NCBI RefSeq assembly: GCF_047496725.1
Contig: NC_132973.1
Location: forward strand, 10,364,233-10,428,232
Source: Anoplolepis gracilipes
Lineage: Eukaryota > Arthropoda > Insecta > Hymenoptera > Formicidae
DNA length: 64,000 bases
Reading direction: 5' to 3'
Of the stretch, positions 24,059-36,797 are shown piece by piece (positions within the stretch are counted from its first letter, which is position 1; every line of letters starts with the position of its first letter). The notes under the pieces were generated by a model. It had not been told where the DNA came from and did not search any database. It saw nothing but the letters and a program-made list of their open reading frames with translations. A program made the position numbers and the translations under genes.

Positions 24059-24143
24059 CATAATATAAATTATGCTATATTTTTTAAATTAGAATTATTA
24101 ATAATTAAATGATTAAAGTATCACAAAACGTTTTTGTTATATT
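23924..24143. repeat. Long foldback / inverted repeat with TA-rich centre
   Basis: The left arm begins AATATAACAAAAAGGTTTTG and the right arm ends CAAAACGTTTTTGTTATATT. The arms (about 23924-24008 and 24062-24143) stay complementary for roughly 80 bp with a few mismatches, around a (TA)n core at 24010-24056. The left flank, 23800-23923, is a run of degenerate AATAATATAACAAATAT units. It could be a foldback MITE or a hairpin formed from the minisatellite. Confidence 0.75.
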
Positions 24144-24328
24144 ATATTTGTATAACAAAATGGGGTATAATATGATCAGATGTAAATATATGTACATAAT
24201 TAAATTTACGAAAAGATCTAATAATATATGTAATTTTATATGATCATACATGTATAATAATATTTAAAAAATGGCTCAATATAATCTTATATAATCATAT
24301 CTTTAGGTATATGATTGTATAAAAATGA

Positions 24329-24455
24329 GATTACACATATTACGCTAAATTTCGGATATTGATTATGTATCGTCTTATGGTCAGATTATATCGCGTCAAA
24401 TTTCGAATTTAATTATACATGACCAGATCGCGCTAAATATTAGGTTTAATTGTAT
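24329..24455. repeat. Degenerate tandem repeat, about 45-bp unit, three copies
   Basis: Units share AGATTA(CA/TA)..., CGC(T/G)(A/C)AAAT(T/A)T, GGATATTGATTATGTAT / GAATTTAATTATACATG / GGTTTAATTGTATGTAT in order. It lies between the two diverged direct duplicates. Confidence 0.5.
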
Positions 24456-24539
24456 GTATGTATATGATACGGTACAGTAGGTTACAGTACATAAAATATT
24501 TCGACAACATATTAATGATGACACAGTCTTTGCGACCTA

Positions 24540-24775
24540 CATATAGCGCGCTAATGTTTACATATATCAGCTTTATTGTCGATCGCGCGACAACACTCGA
24601 ACAGAAAGGTAATGGTGCGAGACATTCCGTTAAATTTCTTTTCTAAACGCGATCGCGATAAATATTAAAACATTATTCACTATGATTGTTACAATTAACG
24701 ATTAGTTTACTTGTGATAAACGACACGAAACTCGCGACAATAAATCTTTATCAAAACGTGATCATTCATTATTGC
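24540..24775. repeat. Diverged direct duplicate, copy 2
   Basis: Partner of 23330-23620 in the same orientation, about 1.2 kb apart, with the minisatellite, foldback and a degenerate tandem array between them. The pair could be old long terminal repeats or a segmental duplication. Confidence 0.55.
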
Positions 24776-24879
24776 AAGTAAAAATCAAGGCGACTGGGAT
24801 AAAAAAAATTATAATAAATTATCGTTTCGTTACAATCTTTTGATACTTGTCGATTCTTACAGATAATTATTTTCCTAAC

Positions 24880-27800
24880 AATGATTTTTCTACTTTTTGC
24901 ATTGTTCTCTCAGCGTGACATAATAAATTGCGATTATATTACATATTCGATTATATTACATAATCGTATAATAATTAACCGTGTTTTTACGAATTAGTGT
25001 AAATACCACAAAGCGGCAAAAGAAGGCAGAACAAGGAGGCTTTGGACAGACAAGGTAATATAATAATATGCTGTGAGTAATTTATAAATTATTTATTATT
25101 TATATTATTTCGAGATTTTGTAAGATAAAATTGTACGTTTGTAACATAACAGTTATAGTGACACGAATAAACGCTGCAAAAACCGATAGATGATTCTTCC
25201 TTTTTCACAAAAAAAAAAAAAAAAAAAGAACGAATAGAGTAAATCGAGCATTTCACACCGGGACACTAGTAATGGAAAACGTATTACCAGAGTCGTAAGT
25301 TTCGTCAGTAGGGACGCAAGCTCCCGACATTATAACGCGGATGTGCAGGCTGTACTTAACGGCGAAACTCCGTGGAAACTGTAATTTTCGTGCAAGGGTA
25401 GGAAAAAGTAGTCGATGCCGTGCGGGGAACGCGTCATGCCACGTGTAAAATACGGACACGGTCGAAAAGTTAAACAAATGGGACGCCTAAACGCGTTTGT
25501 GTGTATGTACATGACGCAGACTCACGCGCGTAACTGTTTTCATACATATGCACATACATTTATCTCAGATGCAGATTATAAAGCATGCATAACGCGATGA
25601 GGGTTGAATGTTACCTACAGTGTTTTAATCGTTACCTAACCCAGTTTGTTAATGTATGTGAAATATTAACTTAATTATTAATAATATCTTTTTTTAATTT
25701 CGATAACACGTGTTAGAGCATATTGTTGTCCGATTATCGACTCTGAGAAGATATTATATAATAAATTTATATTAAATTATTACGTGATTTAATTAAAACA
25801 TTTACCGCAACATATAAATGCATTGTTCTCGACACTTTAAAAAAAATAAAGGCCTACAAAAGAGAAAGAGAGAGAAAGAGTTAAGATTGTTTCAGTCGTG
25901 AAAAAGATAAAAGATTACGAAGAGAGAGAGAAAAAGGCAGCTTAAAAAATACTATTATGTATACATAATGGATTAACCGCAAGAAAATTGCTTTCCACCG
26001 TGAATAATAATAAGAGAAGCATCTTATATTCTTTTAAATCCTACATTTTTCCTTTAGTTAATCGACATTGACATCTTTTTTTATTTTCTCATCACTTTAG
26101 AAGCTATGACATCAATTTCGACTCATCGTTTTAACTGTCAAGATTGTTCGCGAGTCAAAAAAAAAAAAATATTTCCTCATACTAATTCATTTTGACACAC
26201 GTTCAATTTCATTGTCACTCTGTTAAATTCATTACGTTTACAGGAAGGTTTCACGAGAATGGTATGTGGGCGTCGCGTATAGAGCGCGAGACTTTAATTA
26301 AATTTGATAATGGAAAAGTTTATTGAGAGAGAGAGCTGTGTGGCAAAACCAAGGGAATGCAACAAGAGCGGATGAGGGAAGATGACACGCTAATTGGCCA
26401 ACAGTTTAGCGTGTCCAGCTAGCGCGCAAGGGTACCGTGACAAAAAAGCGCTACCGTCTATCCCATTATATTTCAAAACAGCGCGCGTACGTTCACCGCT
26501 CGCAAGCGAGAGGTTTGATTTTAATTAAATCATAATGTAGTTTTGCCAGGGGCATAGAGAGCTTCATGCACGGAGCCGCGATTCCAAGAGCCCGCCTCTT
26601 CATCGCGCTCCCGTCTAAAGCACGTCGTTATCTCAGTTTAGTTCCGGTCGTACTGTTTTCGGAGAGGCGTTGAAACAACGAGGCGCATTGCGATAATGAC
26701 CAAGATACTCGGAATATCATCCGCCACACATATATAGTCGTCTTAATAAATATATTTTTATGAACCGCTTTTAAGAAAAGAAAACGTGCAAAAAAATATA
26801 ACTATGTTACTTTATTGTGTCCACGTATTATATATAGATAAAAGTAAAAATTAAGCCAACTGTTTTTCGCACTGACAGTCGCGCTTATTTCCATTCATCT
26901 ATTTTATACAGACACACATATATTTTTCTGAATTACATTTCTTTGGGTAAAAAAAAATTTGATTCATTTTATAAACGTAGAAAATTACAATTGATATCGT
27001 GTTTTTAACCAATATATTTTCTATATACATATATATCTGCGTATGTACTGAATAAATTTTCCATCATTTTAATTAATTATTAAATAAAAAAAGAGAGAGC
27101 TTTTACGCCATTATACTTTTTTTTAAAAATTAACTGTACATTAAAGTTGGCACATGACATGTATTACAGATAATAATTACGAAAGTAAATATTTATACAA
27201 GATGGTGGGGGCGCAGATTACAGCTGCGCAAAATATTTCATTTTCCCGTAATGTGGTTGAATACATACATATATTTTGACGTAGTGAATATTAATTTCGT
27301 AATTATAATAAAATATTAAATTTCATATAGAATAGATGGAGATAATATATTTCACCAGTTTACTTACTATACTTAAAAAAATGTATTCAACAATATAGAA
27401 GATATTATATCAGTAATTTAAAAAAAATTTTTTTTTTTTTTGTTAATTTATACAATTGTATTGTCAAGAGAAACATATCGTGTTAATTAAAATATTATAT
27501 GTATAAAACAAAATTTGCAATTTACGTGAAATGATTCTCTGTCATTGCTATATCACATTGAGAAATTATACTCAATATACACTGTCGATCATACTTTCTA
27601 AAAAAAAAAAAGTTTGCAAAATCTCCTCTTTTTCGATTCTTGTGAAATATGGATCTGCAGAGTAAATAACTGGAAAGCATGCGAAATGGAAGAGCAGTTA
27701 AAGGTCGCGCGAGCAGAAAAATGAGTTGGAATCAAATCAATCAATAAATGCAACTATTATTGTACAGGCAACTATGGTGTATTTTCATTTTTATTTTCTC

Positions 27801-28704
27801 CTGCTTGATGTAACTCCTGCAAAAACTTTGTACATCTCCTTTTGCGCTTCTCTATACCTGAAGGTATGTACTCTCGTTGCACGGAAACACTTCTGACAAT
27901 TGAGATGCAAAGGAAGAGGGTACGGAATACTTTCCTTGTAGAAGAAGCACCGAAGTAACCAGCAAAGTTCTACTCGAGTTACGAAGAATGAGAAGTGTAT
28001 CTCCCTATATATAATATATTGCACAAGAAAGACAAACTTTGGCTATTTTGTAAGTAATACAACGAATAATCAAAATTAATGAAAAATATCATCGAAGAGA
28101 GAAATGATGTAACTAATATATTTATTATCAAATTATACGCATACACACTTGCATAGTTAGCATTGCTTCTATCTCGCGATCATATTTAACCAAACAGTTG
28201 CAACGTTGCAATTTCGAATTCTCTTTGAATGTCTGCATTATCAGTAACCATAAAATTGACTTGTCTAATGTATCAATACTGGAGAGAGATGGTATCATTA
28301 TAATGCTGGGGGCGATCTTTATGTTAAATAAATAAACTCAAAATACTCTCGATATCCCATTATGTTATTAAATGATATAATTAAATAATGCAATTAATAT
28401 AATGAATTATATTATACGAATGCAGTCTGGCAAATTAATGACTTATCAAGCGTTAATCTGTTATAATATATATTTGCCTATTTTAATATTACGTCAATAA
28501 TTAATTGTTAAATTTGACTCGATTACGTGATAGGTTTGGATTAACAAATCTCATCTAAAAAATGAAATTGTTAAAAAATACCTTTCTGTATGTCGTTAAA
28601 ACACGTTCTATATTCTCTATTTTAACTTTACTTTAACTATATATTCTCAAAGCTAACATCTAGATAGACCGCAACAGCTGTTCCGATTTCTGTTGCTGTT
28701 GTCA
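24880..28704. other. Non-coding sequence with a GC-rich island
   Basis: The island at 26240-26720 contains short palindromic CpG words and ATCTCAGTTTAG near 26630, which fits an insect initiator (TCAGT); it may be a promoter or enhancer, unproven. The remainder is AT-rich. An open minus-strand frame at 27791-28024 is unrecognised. Confidence 0.35.
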
Positions 28705-28809
28705 GAATTCCTATTCCGTGGTCGCCATACGGTCAATCAAGTGGCTTCGACTCACTTACAAGTGGCGGGCGAACTCTTAAGAGTACAAGCCGAGCTCGTT
28801 CAAAGTTGG
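28705..28809 (+). CDS. candidate orphan coding exon, unknown product
   Basis: On the plus strand a pyrimidine-rich tract ends TGCTGTTGTCAG at 28704 and a good donor (GGCTA|GTAAGC) follows 28809. Between them runs FLFRGRHTVNQVASTHLQV followed by a leucine/valine-spaced amphipathic helix (GELLRVQAELVQSWVERL). Base composition is clearly less AT-rich than the flanks and the codon choice looks coding. I do not recognise the family and found no partner exon in the surrounding 5 kb. It could be a real exon of an unseen plus-strand gene, a remnant of a pseudogene, or chance. Confidence 0.35.
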
Positions 28810-29221
28810 GTTGAAAGACTGTCTTGGCTAGTAAGCAGAACATATATACAAAATGTTCAACTTGTTGGAAATGTAAACCATTACTAATACAATGCACAAA
28901 GTAATAATATGTAAAATACTACACCTAACCCACGTGTTATACATAATTAATTCAAAGGATTAAAAACAGATTATGTGTTAAAAATTTATTATAATAAAAT
29001 GAAATATTATCCATAATTATTTCAACAAAAATTTCATTTGGAATGTTTAAATAGATTAATATCATACATTTTTATGAATAAACAATAAATAGATAATATA
29101 AATTCTTCTCGTAAATCATTATCTCTTTTTAAGAGATCATTGAAACAATACTCTTATATATTCAATATATCATAGTCAATTTTTCTTCAAAAGAAAGATA
29201 AAATTAAATATCATATATAAC

Positions 29222-29665
29222 CTCTTTATAAGATACAAAATTAAGTTAGATAGTAGAAAAATGGCGAGTAAAAGCAAACGCTGTAATTAGTGCGCAAAAA
29301 TTTTTATTCTAACAACAAGTAACAATTTAATCTGTTATCCTAACGTACGTTTCAGTAAATTTTATGACCTTCTTCAGCGCAAAAATACAAAAGCGGATGA
29401 GAAAAAAACACGGGTTTTTTTTAAGCCATATAACATTAACATGGTACATTAACTTATCATTAAATGGCGCCAGTAAATAGTTATACGAAAGTTTAGAAAA
29501 AGTTAAATATCATTATTTAGTCAACCGGTTAAAATTAAACATGAAGGTATTATTAATAAGATAAGAAATTGTTGAGTTGATGTGTTCTTCCTTTGGTTAG
29601 TAGGCCAAGAAGGGACACATAGGTTGACTCGTCAAATTAAAGATAAAAATAATAGGTTGGAAACC
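29222..29665 (-). mobile_element. Repeat family B, copy 2 (inverted relative to copy 1)
   Basis: Read on the minus strand this copy repeats the 14640-15057 sequence with scattered substitutions. It includes GCGCTGAAGAAGGTCATAAA followed by ACTGAAACGTACGTT (29341-29380 on the plus strand) and the TTACTCGCCATTTTTCTA end. It lacks the second inverted terminal segment seen in copy 1. It carries no protein-coding capacity. Confidence 0.6.
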
Positions 29666-29939
29666 TGTATTGAAATAAATAAAAATCAACAATTTCACTA
29701 GTTAATTAAAAAAAATTTAAAGAAAAATTTAGAAAGATAAAAATAAGCAGACAAAATTATTCTATTAAATACTTATAAACTAAATCTATTAAAATTTAAT
29801 AATTTTCTAAATTCGATGAGACAGTCTCGCAAATAAAATTAAACACCTGCTCTGAGATTGATCAACAATCGATCTCAAATAGGTGATATAATTGGATAAA
29901 CGGATCTGTAAATGGACGGGTCAGTTTTCTGGCAATATC

Positions 29940-30360
29940 AGGATTTACCTAGATATCATGTGTGAAAACGATGATAACTAAGCCGGCATAATGCGTCGTC
30001 CCATTTAGATCAGGAAGCGTAATAAGGTGGGTGGCGAGCAGGAAACGGGACGGAAGCGAATGTGAGGAGAACAGTTGATGTCGGCCGTGCAACCGATTTA
30101 ACCGGGGATGGTTTGGAGTTTGAGCGAAGCTCCAATGTGCCCCTGGCGATGACTCTGGGCAACTCCGATGCGCCGCTCTTACATTATGAACCCGACAAGG
30201 ACCACTTATCTCCCAAGGCAAATCCTAGACCAAGTTTGGTACCGTAGTCAGGATTGGCCTTCTACGACTACAGACTGCTCTAAGTGAGCCGGCTACTACC
30301 CGCTGCTAAGCCGTATTCCGTACAGCCTTACATCTTTGCAGATCACTATGAACTACTAAC
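29940..30360 (+). mobile_element. GC-rich block, possible 3' scrap of a non-LTR retrotransposon
   Basis: About 420 bp at clearly higher GC than the AT-rich sequence around it, with abrupt edges. It has word content like GATGACTCTGGGCAACTCCG, CCCGACAAGGACC and GTGAGCCGGCTACTACCC, which recall 3' regions of insect non-LTR elements. No long open frame survives. The assignment is a guess from texture and not a recognised match. Confidence 0.25.
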
Positions 30361-30811
30361 CGCAAAAGCAGCGTATATTTTGCTTTAGTCTCGTCACTTT
30401 GTGTATTTAATCATTTCTCTTGTAAAATATGTCGAATATCGCAAGAGCCAAAAATCAGTCTAAAAAAAGTTTTATGAAAAGATTCGACGGAACATTGTTT
30501 CTCTATTAAATAATTTCTAAAAATAAAACTGCAAACACGAATAAAATGACTCGTTAAGCAAAATTTTCCTTATGCACTACATTTTGCTGAACAAGATTGC
30601 CGAGCACCATTTGTCTCCTTAAGCAAAATTAAGGCTGGGACGGCCTACTAACACACAGCAAACTGCGTCGAGCAATGCGGTGGCCAAGTACAAGCCATTA
30701 AACCGATCTTGCACCTCTGCATGCTGCAAGATCTCACTTATCGACCACTAACGTGTACGTGCTCAAAATTGGCTTAATTAATTTGGCCAGAAACAGAACC
30801 ATTTCTTTATC

Positions 30812-30813
<2 letters not shown>

Positions 30814-30870
<57 letters not shown>

Positions 30871-30877
30871 TCTGTCT
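30814..30877. repeat. (CT)n microsatellite
   Basis: About 30 CT units with an A and a G interruption near the end. Confidence 0.95.
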
Positions 30878-33800
30878 TTCTTTCTTTGAAAGAATTAAAT
30901 ATTGAATAGACATCTTTTATCAATTCTTATATACATTTATATTTATCGTATTTTTTTCATTTCTTTATCTTTCAGAAATATAAATAGATATAAAATGTGT
31001 ACGTCTTTTATTGAGTTTTATATGCATCTGATAACAAATGTCAGATTCAAAGGGAAACAATATTGAAATAATAATTTTTAAGTATTATACATTTATATTA
31101 TTTTCCTTTTTTATAAAACTGAACTAAATTTAATGTCAATTTTAATCTTTTAAAAATTGCAAAGACATATACATTTGACAATTTTTCAAATATCTGTTAA
31201 ATAAAAACGTAATGTATTTTACGAGTACGATATTTCTGAAACTGGTAAATTATTCAATAGATGAAATATGGGTGAGCAAGAAAGATTAAATTATTCGTTG
31301 CTTCAAGACGCGCAGTTAAGGTTGTATTATAGGGTGTGCGTATATACAAAATCAATTTCTAATTATGTTTACATAAAGTATAATACTTGCTTAATTTATT
31401 GTTTAATTATCAATATGTATGATATTTCCAAAATACTTGTATCCCTCTTAAAAACTGATACTTAAACAGATTTAATGTAAAATAAGAAAAAGCGAATATA
31501 TTACTTACTCAAAGTACATTTTATTTAAAATTAGAAAATTAGAGAGTAGAGTTATTAATAGATAAGTAACGTAACAGCAGATTCAACCCTAGCAAGTTTC
31601 AAACAGCATTCAAATAGAGTCATTACAGTTTATCCAGTGCTCGACAGTTTGGGAAGGTTAATAATATGCGATGCATTAGAAAGAACATTTTTCAAAATTA
31701 TAAAATTTTCTGCGTTACTTTAATCTACATCTTTCACATAAATGCGCGTAATACAAAATTCAAAGTAAAAATGTTACACAATCGTAGTAAAAGAAAGTGT
31801 TACTGTTATTAATCATCATTTAATTAAACCTTTTTAATAAACTGTGAAAATACAAAGTAAGTCTTGATTTGTTTGAAAATGACAATTTCAAATAGTTTCA
31901 CTCGTCTTTAAATGTTAAAATGGCTCGCTGTGATATTAAAGGAACATAGGATTGCTCTTCATAGATAGCTGATAACGGGACAATTAACGTAAAGATATTT
32001 ACGTACAAAAATCGACTGTGTCTGAGCACTATAGATAAAAGAGAGAAAGAGAGAGAAAGTATAGCTTACAATTAGCTATTTATTCAAGCTTTTACCTGAA
32101 ACGAATGTTAACTGGTAATAAAAAGCGATGGCTCTACAGTAGAGTGACCTAATAAAAGATGCTATTTCTCGAACGCCGCGAAAATGTAAAATTGCACTTT
32201 TTTTTTTAAATAAACTCTACATTCACTGCAAGAAAATATTTCTTTTAAAGATTACGATATTATGTATTTTACGGCAAAACCGGACCACGAATAAACAAAA
32301 TATATGTCGCGTATTTTTCCTCGCTACATTTTCTTCAAACGCGCAGCTTTCACGCATGGAATAAGAAAACAAACTATCCTCGCCAATCCAACATGTATAA
32401 CCGCAAGGTATTTATTTTATTTGACAAAAATAGCAATAGTTTTAAATAAATTCCGTAGACGCGAAACATCGCTCGATTTTGAAACAATATTTTAGGAAAT
32501 TTTACCAAAGACTATATAATTCTCTTCAATAGCGTGAAGACGGTTTATATCGGCACGCCAGTGAATCCCATAAAATTAAACAGATTGCTGCAGCAGCTAT
32601 CAAGCCTTTCGTTATCTTCATATGTCCGCGCGTGGATATCGAGCATTCATAACTGCGAGCGATAAATGGATATATCGCCGCACGTATCGTCATGCTTGGC
32701 CAAGCTGGCACGGAGATATATTTGCGTGTATATTGAAACGTTGAATGCGAAACAAGTACCGGTAAACACCGAACGACTGGCTTTTAATTAAATTCATATC
32801 GATCGTATTTCGGTTCCCGGACTTTACACACCTTGGTGATTTTTAATTTCTCCATGTTCGAATTCCAGTTTTATAAACGACAAAATTGCGCTTTAGCTTA
32901 CCAATATAATATCTTTGTATATGTGTCAAAATATGTCAGAAGATTAATATTGGAAAATATCTCTCATATAAAAAATTATATTTTGACGCATGTAATTTTT
33001 TTTTTTTTTTATTGATACAATTTTTTTATCCATTTGAAAGAGTCCTAAATAGAAAAATATACAACAATAATAACATTGAAATTATCGCGATCGCAGTCTT
33101 GACAGAATTTACAGCGATTACGTGTGATGAAGCCTTCCGATGATCTATGTCAGACTTGTTCGGATTTAAATCATGAATTGTGAATTATCGACCTATGAGT
33201 GCCAACTAGCATACGTGCCAGACACAGCGAATAGGTCTGTTTCCAGGGATTAACACAAAGCATATTGCATTCTATACCTGAATATCTGGTAACGCGATCG
33301 ACCGTAGGCTTAAACTGTACCATTAGGTACGTGGTTATAAATTCTAATACGATTCCCTTAATGCGATTGGTGTAATGACTGTTATATCAAAAATCACACA
33401 CTATTTAGTAATCAGATCTTGTTTCCAGTTATTAATAGAAAACAAAATTAATAGTGAGAAATAACGTGAAATTAATTTGTAAAATGCGAGAAAAGATCTA
33501 AATTGTCGATGATAAACGCTAGTTTCGTGCGATGTAGAGGACTTTTCCACGATGTAGAATTCTCTTTGTTATCATCGGTAAATTATACCGGACGTAATTA
33601 CATAGTGAAGCAACATTAAGTGTGTAATGTGGAGAAAGATTTCGCTAAGTAATTAAAATTTGAATTTTTGTTTCACAGAAAATATAGAGTTATGTAGATA
33701 AGTGTGTTCCGGGGAAAATGTAGGTTTATGTAGTTTATTAATTTCCACAAATATCATCTGTGATTGCTGTTATTTCAGATCTCTCATTAATTCATTGCTC

Positions 33801-35767
33801 GTGGAATAAACAAAAATTTATACGAGTGATATAGAGATATTCACGAGATAGGTATTAGCAAAATTTTACCTTTCAATGGCATATAATTCTAAGAGATTAT
33901 AAAATTTATAGCGTAATAACTTTGATTTGTCATTATTATGTAGGCAAAGATTATCAGCCTCGCGTTAGAAGCTACTCTGTCAATGTCAACTTGCTCGATT
34001 AAGAAAATAAAAAGAAACGAGATACGCGAATGGGTGGACAAGTAGAATAAACCTACGATTCGTTTGAGTTGAAAAGATCCTTTAGACAATTGAATTCATT
34101 GTTATGGCGAGAGAGAGAAGAGGTTCTCTTCAGTGAAATTGCGTGGAAGACGTCACCAATGCTGGTAATTAAATAATAGTAATTAAAAGTGCATTGTATG
34201 TGTATATAAAATACAATTTACGATTGTCAGAAGATGAACAACATACGCATTGTGAGAAAATATGTGTTTTCTCGATCGATAATATTTTTCGGTGAAATAC
34301 GTGTGAATATAATTATGTATATCTAATTTTTAAGATAAAGTTAGATTAAATAACGTTAAAGTCAGTCTTCCTCAAGTACAATTCCACCACATGCTACTTT
34401 TAAGAGTAAGAAAAACTAACACTAGGAGAAACTGAGAAAATCCACAGCTCGTTTAAGCTCGAACGATACCGGAAACCTAATTTCATTCGTCTGACTCGAA
34501 GGGGAATTCAAGGGAACAGAATTGAACCGCCGGAAAACTCTGAAAAGCTCGCGACTGGCAGAACATTTTTGCGTGACAAGCCCATAGCCGTAATTACTTT
34601 CGGTCCATACGACTCGTCTTCGTTGTACTTCTACTTTAATAGATGTTGCTTGATCGATAATATGTTCCTTCTTTTGTGACACTCGCGAAAACACGTTTTT
34701 TTTTCCTTTCTAGAATAATTGGCTTCTTGAGATCACGCAATTATAAAGTTTCTATTAAGAAATATAGAAATGTAAATATAATGTTATATCTTTGCAATCT
34801 CATTGTAAACTGAATCTTCTAAAGAAATAATATTTGATATAGTATCGAATCATATCGATAAAACAACAAAAATAAATAATCTTCGTCGTATTTGTGCGAG
34901 ATTATACCCAAAGGAAATATACATAAATATATAAGACAATATTTGATTACTTTATGTAACGGTTTACTTTCTATTTTCCATATAGACAAAAGCGGAAATA
35001 ATATGTACTCGTTTCCGTACTATTTCCAGGCTTTTAGTTCTTTAAGGTATAATACACATTCAATCATTATCTTTTTTTTACTCACTTGAATATCATATTT
35101 AAATATCATACATACATACAGGTTTTAAAAAAAAAGCTTATATAGAACGTAAATATGTCAATCTTGATTAATTATACGTATATGCATATAATTAAAAAAT
35201 TATTTATATATTTAATAAAAAAATTATAGATTTTGTTTTTAATAAGAGCGATTAGCTTTAAAATGATAAATATTATTTAATGTAAAAAATCAATAAAAGA
35301 ATACAGTTATTTCACATTTTTGTAAAGTCGTCTCACAATCACTATACACATTATTTCCTAATAAATCCAACATAAAAAAAAATGAGATTATGGCACAAAA
35401 TATTTTATTGCAAAATTTAACGCAATTAAAAGAATAAAAATTGGGTGAGTCTGAATGTAGAATCTAAATGCAATATTTCCACGCGTAGATTGCCATTCCC
35501 TTGACAAGGCATCGTGTCATATGTCCAACTTCAGTTTAACTCGTTTTTGAATTCAAATCCGACAGTGACAGTGATTCGTTCACCGATGAAGCGGGGAGGA
35601 TGGGCACAATAACGTCACCGAGAAATTAATGTATTAATTCACGCTACACTCTCGTTGATGAAAAAAACGAGAAATTAAAGACATAAAACAGAATGACATG
35701 TCGTCCCGTATGCATACATATTACGTACGTATAATAAACTTTTTTTTTTCTAGGACTTTTCCTAGGA

Positions 35768-35800
<33 letters not shown>
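35768..35800. repeat. (GTTGTC)n hexanucleotide repeat
   Basis: Five and a half copies of GTTGTC. On the minus strand it would read (RQ)n in one frame. Confidence 0.9.
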
Positions 35801-36074
35801 ATCGGGGGATGGAAAGGGAATTCGCTATCTAACCCACTTTGGTCCATCCTGTGCGACCGCGTGAAAACGCGTTCCAATTTCGGTAACGACGATTTACGGC
35901 TGACGTGCCCACCGTGACTATCGTTGAAATTTCGTGCAGGCTCTCGTGGAACTTTCTAATCGCGCGGCAGACTGAACGTCTATACAAAGAGATCGATGAG
36001 CCCCTACTTTTTGTAGCGCAGGAATAAGACAGCTCGCTTAAACTTTCTTCATAAATTAAAAGAGTATAGCCAGT

Positions 36075-36104
<30 letters not shown>
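36075..36104. repeat. (CA)n microsatellite
   Basis: Fifteen CA units. Confidence 0.9.
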
Positions 36105-36108
<4 letters not shown>

Positions 36109-36708
36109 CAACTCAACGAAACCGATAGTAATTGCACTATACGATTGACAGTCAAATTAAACCATAGTCATACAAGAAAATGAGTGAATCAATAATCGTG
36201 GATTTTCGAGGCATTTCGAGATAACTCGCGGAATAATAAACCCCCTCCGCGAGAAAAGAGATGCAGGTGTTTAAGAACCGTTTTCACGACGAACTTTACA
36301 ATAAAAACGTCCCCTATATCGCTCTCGCGGATCGATCGGTATCCATTTTCAACGGGTCCTATGAAATGTCTGATAACACCGATGACTCCAACTTTGAAAA
36401 GACACGACACGGCGCGATTCGGTGTATGATATCGAAACTCACGCAGGGTGGATCAAAAGTTCGAAAGTGCAGCAAGAGACGATATTATTGTATAAACGGA
36501 TGTGTGAGTTGCCCTAATGCTCTTGAGATCACGGGGGAAGAATATGTAGGGGCGCATTCGATATTCTTTAGAATCTCCCAGCGATCCCCATTCAACCTAT
36601 TCTTACAATGTATATACTGGATTTAGCTCGTGGAGATAGATATTCCTAACATTCGTTGAAACGGCCGGCTTTACGGCAGCTTTTGCGCTGAAAGCTCGCT
36701 CGCATACA

Positions 36709-36757
36709 GCTTTCTCTGTTCCTAAAGCTTTCTCTGTTCCTAAAGCTTCCTCAAAGC

Positions 36758-36795
<38 letters not shown>
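36709..36795. repeat. 18-bp tandem unit plus (CT)n microsatellite
   Basis: AGCTTTCTCTGTTCCTAA occurs twice, with a third partial copy, directly followed by about 19 CT units (36758-36795). Confidence 0.85.

Positions 36796-36797
<2 letters not shown>

Noticed and set aside
36261..36626. 121-codon plus-strand frame
   Set aside because: Mixed composition, no domain or signal sequence, and an overlapping frame on the other strand; no support beyond length.
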